A DNA stretch of 64,000 nucleotides from Artocarpus heterophyllus (GCA_025403435.1 CM046330.1:27542822-27606821); one strand, 5' to 3'. Counted from the first letter of the stretch, positions 48,586 to 62,033 are shown. The notes: a model not told the origin generated them from the letters alone. Numbers and translations are program-made.

Positions 48586-48710
48586 GGGGTGCGTTTGGTA
48601 CAAGTATTTGAGTATAGTATTTGAATAAAGATTTAAATTTTTATAAGAGAAAATACTGTAGCAAAATGATTCGAACCGTGATTTGAAAACTCAAACAAAC
48701 ACACTCATAG
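48586..48710. repeat. MITE-like unit (~125 bp)
   Basis: GGGGTGCGTTTGGTA at the left and CAAACAAACACACTCAT at the right form an imperfect inverted repeat (GTGCGTTTG against GTGTGTTTG). A GTGCGTTTGG end is common among small plant DNA transposons. No clear target duplication. Confidence 0.35.
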
Positions 48711-50599
48711 TTTTATACCTTATGCATGCCATGACACAACTCATGCTAATTTGAGCAAACTTCAAACGCCATTTAATGTCCTATGTAGTGATAAAAATAG
48801 GCGTTCCTTCGATGTGGGTGATTTCATGAGGCATTATAAGTCTAGTTATGTTGGAGGTGTCCATGGATTGTTTTGAGCACCTGTATAAGCTGGTCATATT
48901 TAAAGGTAATCTTTCCATATCATCTATTGGTTATGTCACCTCAATTATATCCTCCTTTTCTTGCCTTTTTTTTCCCTCTTGTTTTCTTTCCATGACCTCC
49001 TTTGATTGGCTTGTCCAAAGGCACCATAGGCTTTTTGTCTAGCTAATGATGTTGATCAATTAAAGCTTTGCTAAGTTTTAATTAAAGAGTCAAAGCCCAT
49101 ACAACAGAGTCCTTAAGGAAGAAAAAAAAAACCATAAATTAGAGGGGGCATATGCTTGAAACCATTGTGATTATGTAACGTCTCAGCCAAAATGCATGTT
49201 TCTATGTACGTGCCCCTACCGGGCTCCAGGTAGCTTCGTGCCTGCACCTAGACGTCAACTCTCTTTGTATTAGCTTTCTTGCAGTTCTCTAAGCAGTTGG
49301 GGGTTTCATGAGTTCTTCCAAGGCGACTTGGGTACTCTTCTATAATAATAGTCATTTACTTCTATTTTTTTTTATCGTTCAATTGCATAAAAAAAAAAAA
49401 TCGAACTTGTAATATGCCATTGATCATTTATGTATTTCCTGATCGCAAGTATATTTATTCATTTTTTTTTCAATATGCTTATATTTGGAAAATGAGTTCA
49501 AATGTCTACAATATAAAGCTTTACATGTTACAAAGCAAAAATATGCTACAATGTAAAGTTTTCACATATTATAGTATTTGAACTTAATTTTTGGAGTTTA
49601 AACTAATTTGTAATACCCTATTAGACTTTCTCTTTCACTTTTTTTACTTTGCTCCCATTAAATTTTTCCACTTTCAATTTCTTTTGATTTTTTGAGATTT
49701 TCATATACATCCTTAGTTTTATAGGTTTTTTTGTTATACCTTGTTCTTTCAAAGTTAAAAATCTTGAAAAACAAAAAAATAACACGCGATTCTACTTAAG
49801 TTTATATATGTGGGGAAGAAAGAAGAAAGATATACATAGAATGAATAGAAAATCAAAATGATTGGACAAATAATAAAAGAATAGAAAGATTATTAGATTT
49901 TAACTATTTATTACACTAGTAATTATTTCATTTAACGAAACAAATTTTCTGGCTCTGCCTTGCTTGGTATCTAATAATGTAAATATTGACCAATTAACCT
50001 TATTTTTAGCCTAGAACGTTTATACCAAGTCGATATAGAATGTAAGAGGCAAAATAATGGGTTGAAATGCAAACTGATAATACGAATAGGAATCATTTTG
50101 CTTTCTTGCTAAACGTTTCTAATGTAGTGCCAAATTAATATGTCTATGTCAAATTGTTAGAGCGTTTAGCATGTAAAAAAACATGTAGTAAAAAAGTTGA
50201 TTAGAACCTTAACATTATGGTTAGAATAATGTTTCCAAACACCTTATTTATCATATAGGGAGTGGTACTAACCTCCGAATACAATGCCATTTTGGTGCTT
50301 AATTACTCGTCGCAAATCACCAAGTATACTATTAGTACGTGCCAAATTTCTAGCATTTGATTGAAATTGGTTGAAGTGTTGATCTTTCCCCATAATAATT
50401 TCAATAACGATTTTAAGATAAAAGTTTGCTTTTACAAGTTTCAAACCTTAAAATTTATGATATGAAAATAGATATATAAAATTTGAAATAATATTATACA
50501 CTAAAGTATAAAATATAACAACATTAAAAAAAAAATTTCAAATAAATTATTGATATTAACATTTACGTTCAAGATTGTTTACATTTATAGCTTAAGACT

Positions 50600-51185
50600 T
50601 TATTTGAAAGTGAAATTAGAAATGAGAAATATTTGGGCCACTCTCTTTGTCAATCTCTTTATCACTTTCTATCTTCTTTTTTTTAACACATGTCATCATA
50701 CTTTTCAGAATTTATTAGAAAATTACTTTTAAAGTATCAAAAAGTATTTATTAAAAAAAAAATAAAGAAGAAATATATTTATATATATGGGCTATAACGT
50801 TATACTTATGAGGGTTATTTTTAATGGATATACAACAGTTTTTTTATTGATAATTGAGATACTATTCGTGTAAACATTATACAACGTTATATATACTAAA
50901 GTAGGAAATAATTCTTTCTTTTTTTTTAAATAGAAAACAGAAAAGGAACCTATGTATGAATATAAATGCCAAAAAGTTGAGAAATGCTATCATTTTTTTA
51001 GGAGTAATAACAAGACAAATATATTAAAGAGTGATAAAGTAGTAATAAAAGATAACAATGGTTTATAGCTATACTTTATTTTTGTTAGAAAATGTAATAG
51101 CAAGTGTAAAAAAAAAAGAAGAGAAGATTGAAAGTGACAGAAAAAGTGATCCAAAAATTTTTCATTGTCAAATTCTTTCCCTCTC
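50600..51185. repeat. Inverted pair of related ~90-bp segments
   Basis: The segment at 50630-50715 (plus) and the one at 51095-51185 (minus) share a TTTGG(G/A)(C/T)CACT..TCTTTxTCAxTCTxTCTTC pattern and a following T-run. This is possibly a decayed fold-back element about 0.6 kb long. Its T-richness weakens the case. Confidence 0.25.
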
Positions 51186-51866
51186 TATATATGTGTGTAT
51201 TTATATATTTATTTGAACTGAAGGTGGAGTGATTCATCCTAAATAAAATATATATATATATATAGAGTGATTGGAATGTAAACCTTACTATTAATCCAAT
51301 TCTTTCTCTTTTTTCTCTTATTTTTTTTAACTTTTTGAAAATTAGGTATAGATTTATCATTAGACTAAATTTATACCCACAATTCGATTCATTTTTGAGC
51401 GTTTGTTAAATCTAAAAAGTGTAAATTGCTCGGCAAATCCTTGGACTTTTTAAAAAGTAATTCGTTGGTTCTCGTTCTTTTTTTAGTTGTGTTGACCCTA
51501 AACTCATCAAGATACTACAAAAAGACAAACTTAACAATCAAATGTCTAATTTTTTACAAATTTGTGTCAGAGCATGTGACCTTATTTTAGTGCCAAGAGA
51601 CCAAAATAACCTAAAAGATCTAAAATAAATATTTAAAAATTAAAAAACTAAAAAAAAAAGAAAAAGAAATTGGTCTTCTTCTTCCTTAAGCCTAGACCTG
51701 CCCATTTGTAACGGTTGCAATTTCTTGACCCATTTTCTCAAGAAGATCAATTATGGAAGGAAACGAGGTTTAATTTTTGCTGGAATATCATTGCAACGAA
51801 CAGAATTACGCTCAAGGTCTCATATCTATATGTTCTTAGACCTAGAACAAACTAATTAACATTCAA

Positions 51867-52556
51867 TTGTACAATAAACAATCAAACATTCAATTGCACA
51901 ATATACTCAAACCCAAAAAAATCAAAACAAAAACCAAATACCAATTTGCCATCTATGGCAAAAGGCATCGAGGGCGATGGGGGTTGGCGGCAGGGTCTAA
52001 GAAGAGAAAAAGAAGAAGAAGAAGAAGAAGAAGAAGAGAAAAGAATGGGAGAAAAGCAACTTCATCACCTGAATCGTTCAAAAAATCCAAAAAGCTCTAA
52101 TAGAAGAAAAATCATGATTCCTCAGCTGAAGCAACTTCACCTCCCTTTGTAATGATGCAACATTTTTCAATTGATTCTTATCCGAAAAGTTCTAGAAGTT
52201 TTCATTTAAAAACCAAAAAAGAAACTATGAATTTTGCTATTTTTTTAATCAAGGACGAAAATGAAGAAAGTGATTTGAAGACAAAGAAAAAGAAAGCATC
52301 TAGGGATTCGAATTTGGCGTTGAAAAACTTGAGTTGGTTTGTGACGGCTCTGCTGCTTTGGTTGCGGAGAATGTTAAGGCTGAGAGTACAGACAAGAGAA
52401 GAAACCTGGAGGCCGCCATTGGAGAAGGATGTATGGACGGCGGACCACAAAGCAGAGAGGGAAGAGAAAGGAGAGGTTGCGTATTTCTTTATAGACAAAG
52501 AGAGAGAGAGGAACGTGAGGGATCTAGGCGACGACGGTAGATGGGTGCAATTGTAA
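51867..52556 (+). pseudogene. Unidentified Lys/Arg/Glu-rich coding-like block
   Basis: Two plus frames in the same phase (51867-52100 and 52152-52556) are separated only by TAA TAG (52098-52103) and continue as protein-like sequence. A Lys/Arg run from a (GAA)n tract (52011-52036) is followed by KATSSPESFKKSKKL, then HDSSAEATSPPFVMM, then DENEESDLKTKKKKASRDSN. In an alternate frame near 52335 it reads VCDGSAALVAENVKAESTDK, which would follow naturally after a 1-base shift. The charge pattern resembles a disordered N-terminal tail of a nuclear or nucleolar protein. I cannot identify the family. No ATG, promoter or intron is certain. Confidence 0.3.
52011..52036. repeat. (GAA)n microsatellite
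   Basis: About eight to nine AGA/GAA units. Confidence 0.85.
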
Positions 52557-54357
52557 TGACTGAAAAAATTTTAAAATTAATAAGTATAATTAATTGAGGA
52601 TCTTTCTATAACTACGCCTTTAAGTTCATCAAAAAATATAAGTTTGAAGTTTACAAGTTTATGTTTCGGTAAGAATTTTAAGAAATGTTCACGAAAGAGC
52701 ATAAAAATCTAAGAAAAAGATTGACCTAAGACAAGCCAATACATTTTAAATAATCTGAGTAATGGGTCGGTCCGATAGTTAAGCATTAGATTAATTACGT
52801 TATATAGAACTCAAGAATTTAAGTCAAGGGTTTTCTTGAAAAACCCAAATTCTTAACATGGAAATTCATCTTAAATTTCCACACTTTTATAATTAGAGTG
52901 AATTCAGTAGTATACAATACGGTTTAGCGTTACAAGGATATTTTCTAGGAAATTATTTAAGATCAGGAGACCTTTTATCCGAAAGTTAAAGATGAATGGA
53001 GCTTATGAGCGAGAAACCTTAGATTTAATAGTTAGAATTTCAAGTATGAGTACTGCATTAAAAGTGTACAATAGACACTTTAACGCAATTAATAAAGATT
53101 AGTAAGCTCTTATTTAATTTAAAGAGTTTATTATTATTGAAATTAAGGAATTAATGTTACAAGCACTAAGAACTTAAGTCCTTTTTAGTAAAGGCTGAGA
53201 AAATCCTAGAATTAAATAATGTAATTTACATATTTAAATCAAAGATTTTCTTAAAAATATCATGTATGAATTTTTTGATTGAAGGATATACAGAATTAAT
53301 ATAAATATTTCAAAATTCTATAGCATATTTTAAAAGTTAAATTTATTAACTTTCGTGATTTGATAAATTGGTTGATAAATTATGTCGCCACTTAAGGTGG
53401 GAGAAATTTCAATCCATAAATAACTTGAGAAATTTAATTATAAGAATTTTTTAGTGCAGTACGAGTTAGAAGTACATCGAGAAACACTCTAATGCATATT
53501 AGGTCCTTAATTGTCAATTAATTTAAAATCGAAGCTATGTGAGTAACAATTTTGATAAAAAAATGCTACACGAACTCAAAAAGTGACATGTCAAAAACTA
53601 TATTATTACTGAGTCTAGATGTTGAAAAAGTCAAATTTAAATTTTTACCAAGTCTAGAATTATCTTTAAGACTAAACACAGTCAAAAATCGTATTAGTTC
53701 ATACTGTGTTTAGTGTGCTCGAAAAATGAGAAAGGACTTGTCAAATATTAAAATCTCCTGCCAGCTAAGATTGTCATTGTTGACAGTATAAAGATTTATC
53801 TATATAAGAGGTAACTTGAAATAAAAGCCTAGAGATTCAATCCCTTAAATTAAGGTTATAACCATGATGGATGTACTTGGTCAATTAAGAAAACAAAAAC
53901 CATACTCCACCCCTTTCTAGATATGGTGCCTACATTAAGGAAGTTTAAGCCAAAAATTAAATCCATCAAAGTTACTTAGTAGCTTAATTAAGCATAGGTT
54001 AGGAGAACTGATTAGATTAGTCATGGCCTCTAAATAGACGAACAAGCAAAAGACTATAGTTTTTGCTTCATTTCTCTCCCATTCCCCTCCATACCTAAAT
54101 TTCCAAGAGCTCTTCAAGGAAATTTTTCCTTCCACTTTTCCTCTTCTAAATCTAACTCAGACTAAGTCATATTCCAAGATACCTCTCTCCTATTACCATA
54201 TTACAAAAAAAAAAAAAAAAAAAGCTCTAGGGAAATAAGAAGATGGAGAAAAGAGGAGGTTCTAGAGTTTTTTTATTAAGATAATTCCTATACTTTTTTC
54301 TTCTCATTTCCTAGCTAAGAAAATAAAGTGTTTTTACTTAAATAGCTTTGTATAGAA
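52552..54357 (+). mobile_element. Possible partial LTR interrupted by the copia element
   Basis: Starts TGTAATGACTGAAAAAATTT, an LTR-type terminus. It has TATATAAG at about 53798 and a CT-rich, leader-like stretch (54060-54190). It contains no coding pattern and stops at the copia insertion (54358). No second LTR is in the window, so this is tentative. Confidence 0.3.
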
Positions 54358-55794
54358 TGTTAGACATGTATACCCTAAGGAGTAAAAATGTAATAAGTTT
54401 TTGCAGACATTTTTATCAATAAAGAATTTATTTATTGTTTATATACCAAATCTTGTCCGCTTTACATTCATATTTTTTGAATGTATGTTAAGCAAACAAA
54501 AGTCTAAGACTGTCGGTCTAAACCTTTAAGAATTGGGCATATGATGAACAGATTATGCAAAAGACACGATTCTTAAGGTGATGGTCTAAATCATAAGATC
54601 TGCAATTGAGAGAATAAATTTGGGTGCTTTATTCAAGCAAAGATTGTTATGTTGTCTATATCCTATTTTGGGAGATGGTTTGTCTTGATCATCGGAGGTG
54701 GACTCCATAAATAGAAACATTGACATATTGTCATAGGTGACAATGTGTTAGATCAGGACATAGAGTGAATTGATTTGGATTAATAATTTTGTCTCTGCAA
54801 ATCGATTCACTTTAGACAATCATTTGTATTATATCTTAATCCTAAGATGAATAGTAGGCCCGTTGTCTTGACTTATATCTTTTAATGTACCAAAGGGTGA
54901 CACCCATATCTTAATAGTGGTATGCATGCCGGTATGTTGGAGGCATGACTCTTGATAACGTAGACCTCTTATTCATAGATATGGAATCCATAGCTCCTCT
55001 TTAGGAGTAGTGATATCCTCTTATATACGTTATCTTGTAATTGAAAAATTAGAGCGCTCAACCATTTAGATATATAGGTGTAACCGAATAGCATACTGTC
55101 TTTGGATGGTAAGTTTTTCGATGGTGAAATAATAGAATGTAGGATAAAAATAATCGAGAAGGTAAGATAGAACTTGTCCTTAAGCCGATTATGGATAATC
55201 CTATGGGGATACGTTACACTATGATATGTCATGGAGACTTAGCTATACGGGCTTCAGAATTTTATGTAGTTCGAGAATACAGCTCCAAACTTTTAGTGGA
55301 GTGGCATTGGAGTTGATAATTATGAAATGCATATCTGGGATATTGGGTTTTGTAATTATCAGGAGCTTGAACTATATAGGTTCATTTGGTCCCCTTTGCT
55401 AGCTCACAAAATCCTGTAACGATACAGCATACTTTTCCAATAATTAGTTACTTATGCCAGATTTATTAGATTGGTTGAAATTCAAAAGAATCAAATAATT
55501 CATGTCTGTTTATCGGTTGAATTAATTTTGTGATAAAATTAATTCAAGATAAAATTGTTGAATTATTAGGATCGGATAATTCTTGTCTGTTTATCGGTTG
55601 ATTTAATTTTTGAATAAATTAAATCAAGATAAACTTGTAGAATTATTAGGAATTCATTTATTTTTCTAGAGATTATCTAGATAAAGTTGTTTTAATTAGA
55701 TAACTTCTCTATTAGGTTATTTGAATTAAAATTGAGACTTTATCCTATAGAATCTCGGGTGAAAAATAAAAGATTCGCTAAGATTTTTTCAGTA

Positions 55795-55875
55795 GTTCAG
55801 CATGTCGATCATCAAGTTCAACCAGCCGATGGGGCAAGTTCGGCCTACCGATTAGGCAGATCAGCTTATTGATGC
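55795..55875. repeat. GC motif cluster, copia-2 left LTR
   Basis: Copies such as CAGCATGTCGATC, AACCAGCCGATGG and TTCGGCCTACCGAT, about 20-25 bases apart, 120-200 bases upstream of the TATA box. The right LTR copies (63700-63780) are closer to the CGGCxxGCCG core. Confidence 0.7.
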
Positions 55876-55992
55876 ATGAAAAAATAGATCACATGTTTTT
55901 ACGGGGATTTTTATCAGATATTGATTTGAATTTGATTCTGATTTGAATTTTTGAGACCTAATCTGATAAGGACTGACCCTAGACCCAACCTT

Positions 55993-56001
55993 TATAAATA
56001 G
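55993..56001 (+). promoter_or_regulatory. TATA box, copia-2 left LTR
   Basis: TATAAATAG; matching TATAAATA in the right LTR at 63897-63904. Confidence 0.6.
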
Positions 56002-56395
56002 GGAGTAAGTCACGTAAGTTATTCAGATCAATTGAGAGATTAAGAGTGATACTCTACTAGTGAGAATCTGTAACTCCCTGAGAGCTCTTGTTCACAAATC
56101 ACAAACACTAGCTTTGGGTTCTCTCAATCGGTTGGAAGGAGAGTCACCTGAAGGAAGAGTTGTACGTGTGAGCCCATACTCACTTCGATCGTGGATAGAG
56201 AATAACAAAGAAGACCAGTTGGTTGATGCTCTTTTGGAACGTTACTTCTCTTCATAGATTACGAAAGTTCTTCGGCATTCAAAGGTTAGTAAGTTCTGGT
56301 TAATTTATGCATATAGCATGTTAAACTTGTGTTTTAGAAAATACTCTGATATAAAATTTTTTTAAAATTCCACTGCGTACTATTTTTTCAATAAT

Positions 56396-56413
56396 TGGTA
56401 TCAGAGCCATGGT
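56396..56413 (+). other. Copia-2 primer-binding site (initiator Met)
   Basis: TGGTATCAGAGCCATGGT, a near-perfect initiator-Met tRNA complement. Confidence 0.88.
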
Positions 56414-58082
56414 TTTTACATAAATTTTTGAGTTTGTGATCATTATATATATATAAATTTTGTAATCTTAATCTCTCCTATGCTTGAATTTAATTTTATA
56501 GAGAGTTGACACTCTAGGTTTCTATATAATTTTATGTTGTCATGGATTATGTAGTGAATGTTTATTATTTAATTATGGTTGATTAAATGGTTATTTAATT
56601 AATTATTAATTAATTAATTTATACCGGTTATGGTTCCTTAGAGGTTAGAATGTGTATCTAGTTTTTTTTTCATGTAATTAGATGATGGACAATCATCTCC
56701 GTCTAGTAATTATTATTTAATTTTAAATTTATAAAATTTTTGTAATTAAATAATCATTCAGAGAAGACGGATCTAGAAGGCGGATCTAGAAGATGGATGA
56801 TAGGGCTCTCAGGTATTTCTTGAGTCTCTAATTTTATGTTTTTAAATTGTTGAAAATAAAATTGATGAGTTGCGTTAAAAATTGTATTTTCTAGAAATGA
56901 TGATTTTTGCTTGGTTGGCATGTCGAACCCTCCAGTTCGGCAAGCCGATGGTCACAGATCGGCAGGCTGAACATGAGGTTCGGCAAGCTGACAACGGGGC
57001 AAAAATTAGGTGGCTCTGGCGACAAGCCGAACTTCTAGTTCGACAGGCCGATCTGTGAAGATCAGCAAGCCGATGGGTCATGACTGGTAGGCCCATCACC
57101 TAGATCGGCTTTCCGATAGAGAGTTGAAAATTTTTCCAGAAAAGATGCAGTTTTTCAATGCAGTTTTAATTTTATTTTTAAGACAATTATGAGAGACATT
57201 AAATTTGGATATGACCAAAAATATGAAGTATTTGATTCATATGGGATTGAAGACTTGAAAATGGACATTACCTGAAGAGGGATACAACCTGAGAATTCAA
57301 GGATGAAGAATCAATAATATATTTTGATTATTTGTAATCTTTTTTTTCTATTCTCTAAGCTGGAACCATAATATTACGGTTATTATTATTTTGCTTGTAG
57401 CTTTGCTTGATTGCTTTGCTTGTTTGTGTTATAATATGATTTGCCATATATATTGATAACATGTCATATAGAATAGGGAGTGCTGCACATATTAAAATTG
57501 TTCATGCATGTTATTAAAATAAAACCTTGATTTTAAAAGATTAAGTGGGAGAAGGTTTTCGAAGAGAGGACCTACGGCCTCCATCGTTGGTCTATAGGAA
57601 GAACATGGTGGTCCTGACTCCTAGGAAGAGATTTCTATCATATACCAGATTGGATCTCTATGAGGATAAAGTATTTTAGCATGATTTATGGTTGTGCACC
57701 CCTAGGTGGTGATCATAAATCATGGATAAAATATTGAAACAATGGTTATACACTCACATTAATTTTATTATTAACGCCCCTAGAAGCTCTGTTAATAGAA
57801 TTAATGGCCAAAGAAACAATTATCAATATATGTTAGATCATAAGGGTCCTAGATGGCATATATTAATCAAGAGGGGATCTGTATTCCTGATTGAATTTGG
57901 CATAACTCTCCTAGGAGCTTGTTGAATTTTGAGTTGGGAAGTATTGTTGTAAGGTTGTAATATTTTCAAGGTTTTGACACATAAACACATTTGTATGTTT
58001 TTTATATGATTGTGTTATCTTGCTAAATTATTATTATATGTTTGCTTATGTTTGGTATATGATTCTTTATTGTAGATTAAAA
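56414..58082 (+). other. Copia-2 leader, non-coding, with GC motif cluster at 56918-57118
   Basis: A long untranslated leader of about 1.7 kb. 56918-57118 holds about nine copies of TTCGGCAAGCCGA or GATCGGCAGGCTGAA modules. The minus frame across the cluster (56875-57099) is an artefact of its repeat structure. The remainder shows no coding pattern. Confidence 0.7.
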
Positions 58083-61000
58083 ATGTCTAAAAACGTTTTA
58101 TCTTCGATACCTGACAAAAACCTATTAACTGGAGAGAATTATAATGATTGGGAATGGAACCTAGATATCGTCCTCTCCTTTGAGAAACTGAAATTTATGC
58201 TGACAACCCTTGTCCTCCCGAGCCTACGGGAGACTCCACTAATGAGCAATTCTAGGCGTACGATCGTTGGAAAAATGCAAATGATCAGGCCCGCTGCTAT
58301 GTTATGGCCAGCATGAATAATGTGCTGTAGGCTCAACATGAGGATTATGGAACTGCTAAGCAGATCTTGGATAATTTTGAAGATATGTTTGGAGGCCAGG
58401 CCATAAGAAAGCAGCAAGGGGTGCTTTGGAAACTCTTGAACTATAAGCAGAGACCGGGGACATCTGTAAAGGAGCACATGATGTTGGTCATGGGTTACCT
58501 CGCTGAGGCTCAAACCAATGGAGCCCACATTGATGCTGAAACTCAGATGACTATGGTCTTTGAGACTCTGTCAAAGGAATTTATTCCATTTAGAGTTACA
58601 TTTAATTTAAGCAATAGACGGGATATGACCTTGACGAAATTAATGAAACAGTTACAGGAGTTCGAACTGCTGATCAGGGAGTCTCCTGTTGGTGGAGAGG
58701 CCAACATGGTTGCTGCTTCTGGTTCCAATCCCAAATCTAGGAATGGAAAGAAGCAACGGGCCAAGAACGGGAAGTCTTCTATTCCTGCTAGCACCAAGAG
58801 CAAGAAAAAGAAGAAGAAGAACCTGAAGAAGCTTAAGTGCTTCTTCTGCGGGAAGATCGGGCACATAAAGAAGCATTGCAATGACTTCCTTTCTAAAGGA
58901 GGTAGCTGTGATCTTCTGTATTTAGAAACTTGTTTGGTTGAGGAATCCAGTGACATTTGGGTCATAGATTCCGGTGCAACTAATCATGTTTGTGTTTCTT
59001 TATAGGGGTTCAAAGAAACGAGAAGTCTACTACATGAAGACTTCATGCTTCGAATGGGTGATGGATCCTTGATCTTAGCGGAAGCAGTGGGAGACGTTCA
59101 TCTTTATTTTGATAATTTTAGGAATTTAATTTTGCAAGATTGTTTTTATGTTCCTATATTTAAAAGGAATTTAATTTCTATAGCTTGTTTATTTAAAGAC
59201 TCCTATTTGGTTTCTTTTAATGATAAAGCGGTGATTCGTAAAAACAAATCTTTTATCTGTTTTGGATGGATGCAAAATAATCTATATTTTATCAAACCTA
59301 AGATGGACTTACTGCTTAATGCTGAGATGAATGATAATAACTCTAAGAGACTTAAAACTTCTCACTCTAATAAGACTTATCTTTGGCATTTACGCCTTGG
59401 TCGTATTAACCTGAACAAGATTCAAAGGTTGGTAAGAGATGGACCTTTAAGTCAGTTAAAGGTGGAATCTATACCTCAATGTGAATCTTGTTTGGAGGAT
59501 AAAATGACCAAAAGGCCATACGGGTCTAAGGGCAATAGGGCCGAAGGGGTTCTATAACTTGTGCATAGTGATGTTTGTGGACCAATGAACATCCGAGCAT
59601 GAAGAGGGTATAAGTACTTTGTCACTTTTATTGACGATTACTCAAGATATGGGTATGTGTACCTAATGCACCACAAAAGCGAAACTTTTGACAAGTTCAG
59701 GGAGTTTCTGGCTGAAGTGGAAAAGCAATTGGGTAGACCCATAAAGGCACTTCGATCCAATCGAGGTGGAGAATACCTTTCTGATGAGTTCTTGGGACAC
59801 TTATTAGAGAATGAGATTTTATCTCATTTGATTGCGCCGAGCAATCAGCAACAAAATGGCATAGCGGAGAGAACGAATAGGACTTTATTGGACATGGTCA
59901 GGTCCATGATGAGTTATTCATCATTGCCTTTATCCTTTTGGAGATATGCACTACAAACTGCATGTTATCTTTTGAACAATGTACCTTCAAAATCAGTCCC
60001 TAAAACTCCTCTTGAGTTGTGGACTGGCAGGAAGACATCCTTAAAACATTTTCACATATAGGAGAGTCCAGCTCATGTCTTGTTTAAGGATGGGAATAAG
60101 TTTAAAGCACATTCAAAAGTTTGCGTGTTTGTAGGATAGCCAAAAGGGACTAAAGGGGGTTATTTCTATAACCCGAAGGAAAATAAAGTCGTGCTTTCAA
60201 CTAATGCAACTTTCCTTAAGGAGAGTTACATGGACGACTTTAAACCTCGAAGCAAAGTGGTACTTGAGGAGTTAAAGAGTGATCCAATCATTCTAGAGGT
60301 TCCGAATGAAACCGTTCTGATTAGTGTAAAAAAACTAAACGAACCTGAACAAGAACTTAAGGGACTTCGACAAAGTGGGAGGATCGGGCGTCAACCTGAG
60401 AGGTATATGTTCAATGGGGAGGTCTTCTTGGCTGAACCGGATGAACATGACAGGGATCCTTATACTTACACAGAGGTTATGGAGGATGTTGATTCAAAAC
60501 TCTGAACAGAGGCCATGAACACAGAGATGAAGTCTATGGAGACTAATCAGGTTTGGGAACTTGTGGATCTTCCCAAAGGGGTAAAACCCATAGAGTGTAA
60601 GTGGATCTACAAGCGAAAAAGAGGAGTGGATGGAAAGGTCGAAACCTTTAAGGCTAGACTGGTAGCTAAAGGTTATACGCAAAAAGAAAGAATCGATTAT
60701 GAGGAAACCTTTTTGCCTGTAGCCATGCTTAAGTCCATCTAGATTCTCTTGTCCATAGCTGCCACTCTCGACTATGAGATTTGGCATATGGATGTCAAGA
60801 CGGATTTTCTAAATGGCTATCTTGATGAGTCTATTTATATGGAACAACCAGACAGGTTCAAGGTCAAGGGTCAAGAGGGTAAGGTTTATAAGCTGCTAAA
60901 GTCAATTTATGGACTTAAGCAGACTTCTCGTTCTTGGAACATAAGATTTGATAAGGTGATCAAGACTTATGGGTTCTCACAATATGTGGATGAGCCATGT

Positions 61001-62030
61001 GTTTACAAACACATTAAGGATGAAAATGTGGTTTTTCTACTGCTCTATATAGATGATATTCTGCTAATTGGCAATGATATTAGGGCATTATCATCAGTCA
61101 AATTATGGTTGACCAAGCAGTTTGACATGAAGGACTTGGGTAAGGCTATGTTCTCGGTATACAGATCTTTCGGGATAGGAAGAACAAAATGATAGCTTTG
61201 TCCTAGGCCGGCTGCATAGATAAAATTCTCAAGAGGTTTGCAATGCAGGATTCCAAGAAAGGTGGGCAACCATCTAGGTCTGGAATTACTCTTTCTAAGA
61301 AAGACTCTCTAAAGTCTAATGAAGAAAGAGAATACATGAAGAAGGTACCTTATGCTTCGGTAGTGGGTAGTCTCATGTATGCCATGCTTTGCACACGACT
61401 GGATATTTGTTATGTGGTCGGGATTGTAAGTCGATTTCAGGTGGATCTAGGATCGAACCACTGGGTTACGGTAAAGCATATTTTCAAGTACCTGAGAAGG
61501 ACTTGAGGGTATATGCTTGTATATTCAGGTGAGGACTTAACTCCTCTAGGATATACTGATTGGATTTTCAATCTTGTCTGGATTCTAAGAAATCGACTTG
61601 GGGTTTTGTGTTTACTCTGGGCGGCGGTGCCATCACTTGGAGAAGTGCGAAGCAAGATTACACTTCAGATTCAACGATAGAGGCCGAGTATGTGGTAGCT
61701 AGTGATGCTTCGAAAGAAGCAGTGTGGCTCCGCAAGTTCCTTGGGAATCTTGAGGTAGTTCCTGGTATGGATAAGGCAGTGTCACTGTACTGTGGTAACA
61801 GTGCGGCGCTAGCTAAAGCTAAGGAACTAAGATTTGACAAGAAAAGTAAGCATATTGATCAAAAGTATCATGTGATAAAGGACTTCGTTGAGGGCAGGTA
61901 TATCACGGTGTACAAGATCGCGTCAGAGGACAATTTAGCTTATCCATTTACGAAGACACTTACTGGGAAAGTCTTCAAGAAGCATGTGGAAGCTATGGGG
62001 ATGCGAGATTTGTCATATTTACTCACTTAG
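58083..62030 (+). pseudogene. Copia-2 gag-pol, full domain set with stops and frameshifts
   Basis: Start ATG 58083 (MSKNVLSSIPDKN). Gag: a 1-base frameshift near 58210, two in-frame stops, then FEDMFGGQAIRKQQGVLWKL. Zinc knuckle CFFCGKIGHIKKHC (about 58838). Protease WVIDSGATNH (about 58958), stop at 59003. Pre-integrase LWHLRLGRINLNK (about 59373) and CESCLEDK. Integrase: [27 protein letters not shown] (Asn where the second catalytic Asp normally stands), [37 protein letters not shown] and the catalytic YIDDILLIGND (about 61048). RNase H after frameshifts near 61150 and 61565: SKKSTWGFVFTLGGGAITW, SDSTIEAEYVVASDASKE and the usual end (KHIDQKYHVIKD). Further stops: 59555, about 59599, 60059, about 60137, 60503, 60740 and 61504. 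Not functional. Confidence 0.92.
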
Positions 62031-62033
62031 TGC

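Larger units (their letters stand above)
47865..51866. other. No gene; AT-rich with small repeat pieces
   Basis: No supported coding region. It contains a MITE-like unit (48586-48710), a TGTAACGTCTC-type LTR-like scrap near 49173, an inverted pair of related segments (50600-50715 and 51095-51185) and (TA)n at 51247-51263. Confidence 0.45.
54358..56390 (+). repeat. Copia-2 left LTR (2033 bp)
   Basis: Begins TGTTAGACATGTATACCC and ends TTTTTTCA, five bases before the primer site. It is collinear with 62045-64000. It holds a GC motif cluster (55795-55875) upstream of TATAAATAG (55993-56001). The plus frame 56060-56257 in its transcribed part has no family pattern. Confidence 0.9.

Noticed and set aside
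54195..54204. CCATATTACA as the right end of the LTR-like region starting 52552
   Set aside because: The next bases (poly-A) do not match the left flank GCAAT, so no target duplication supports it.
58543..58965. 140-codon minus frame
   Set aside because: Antisense of the second copia gag and zinc knuckle.
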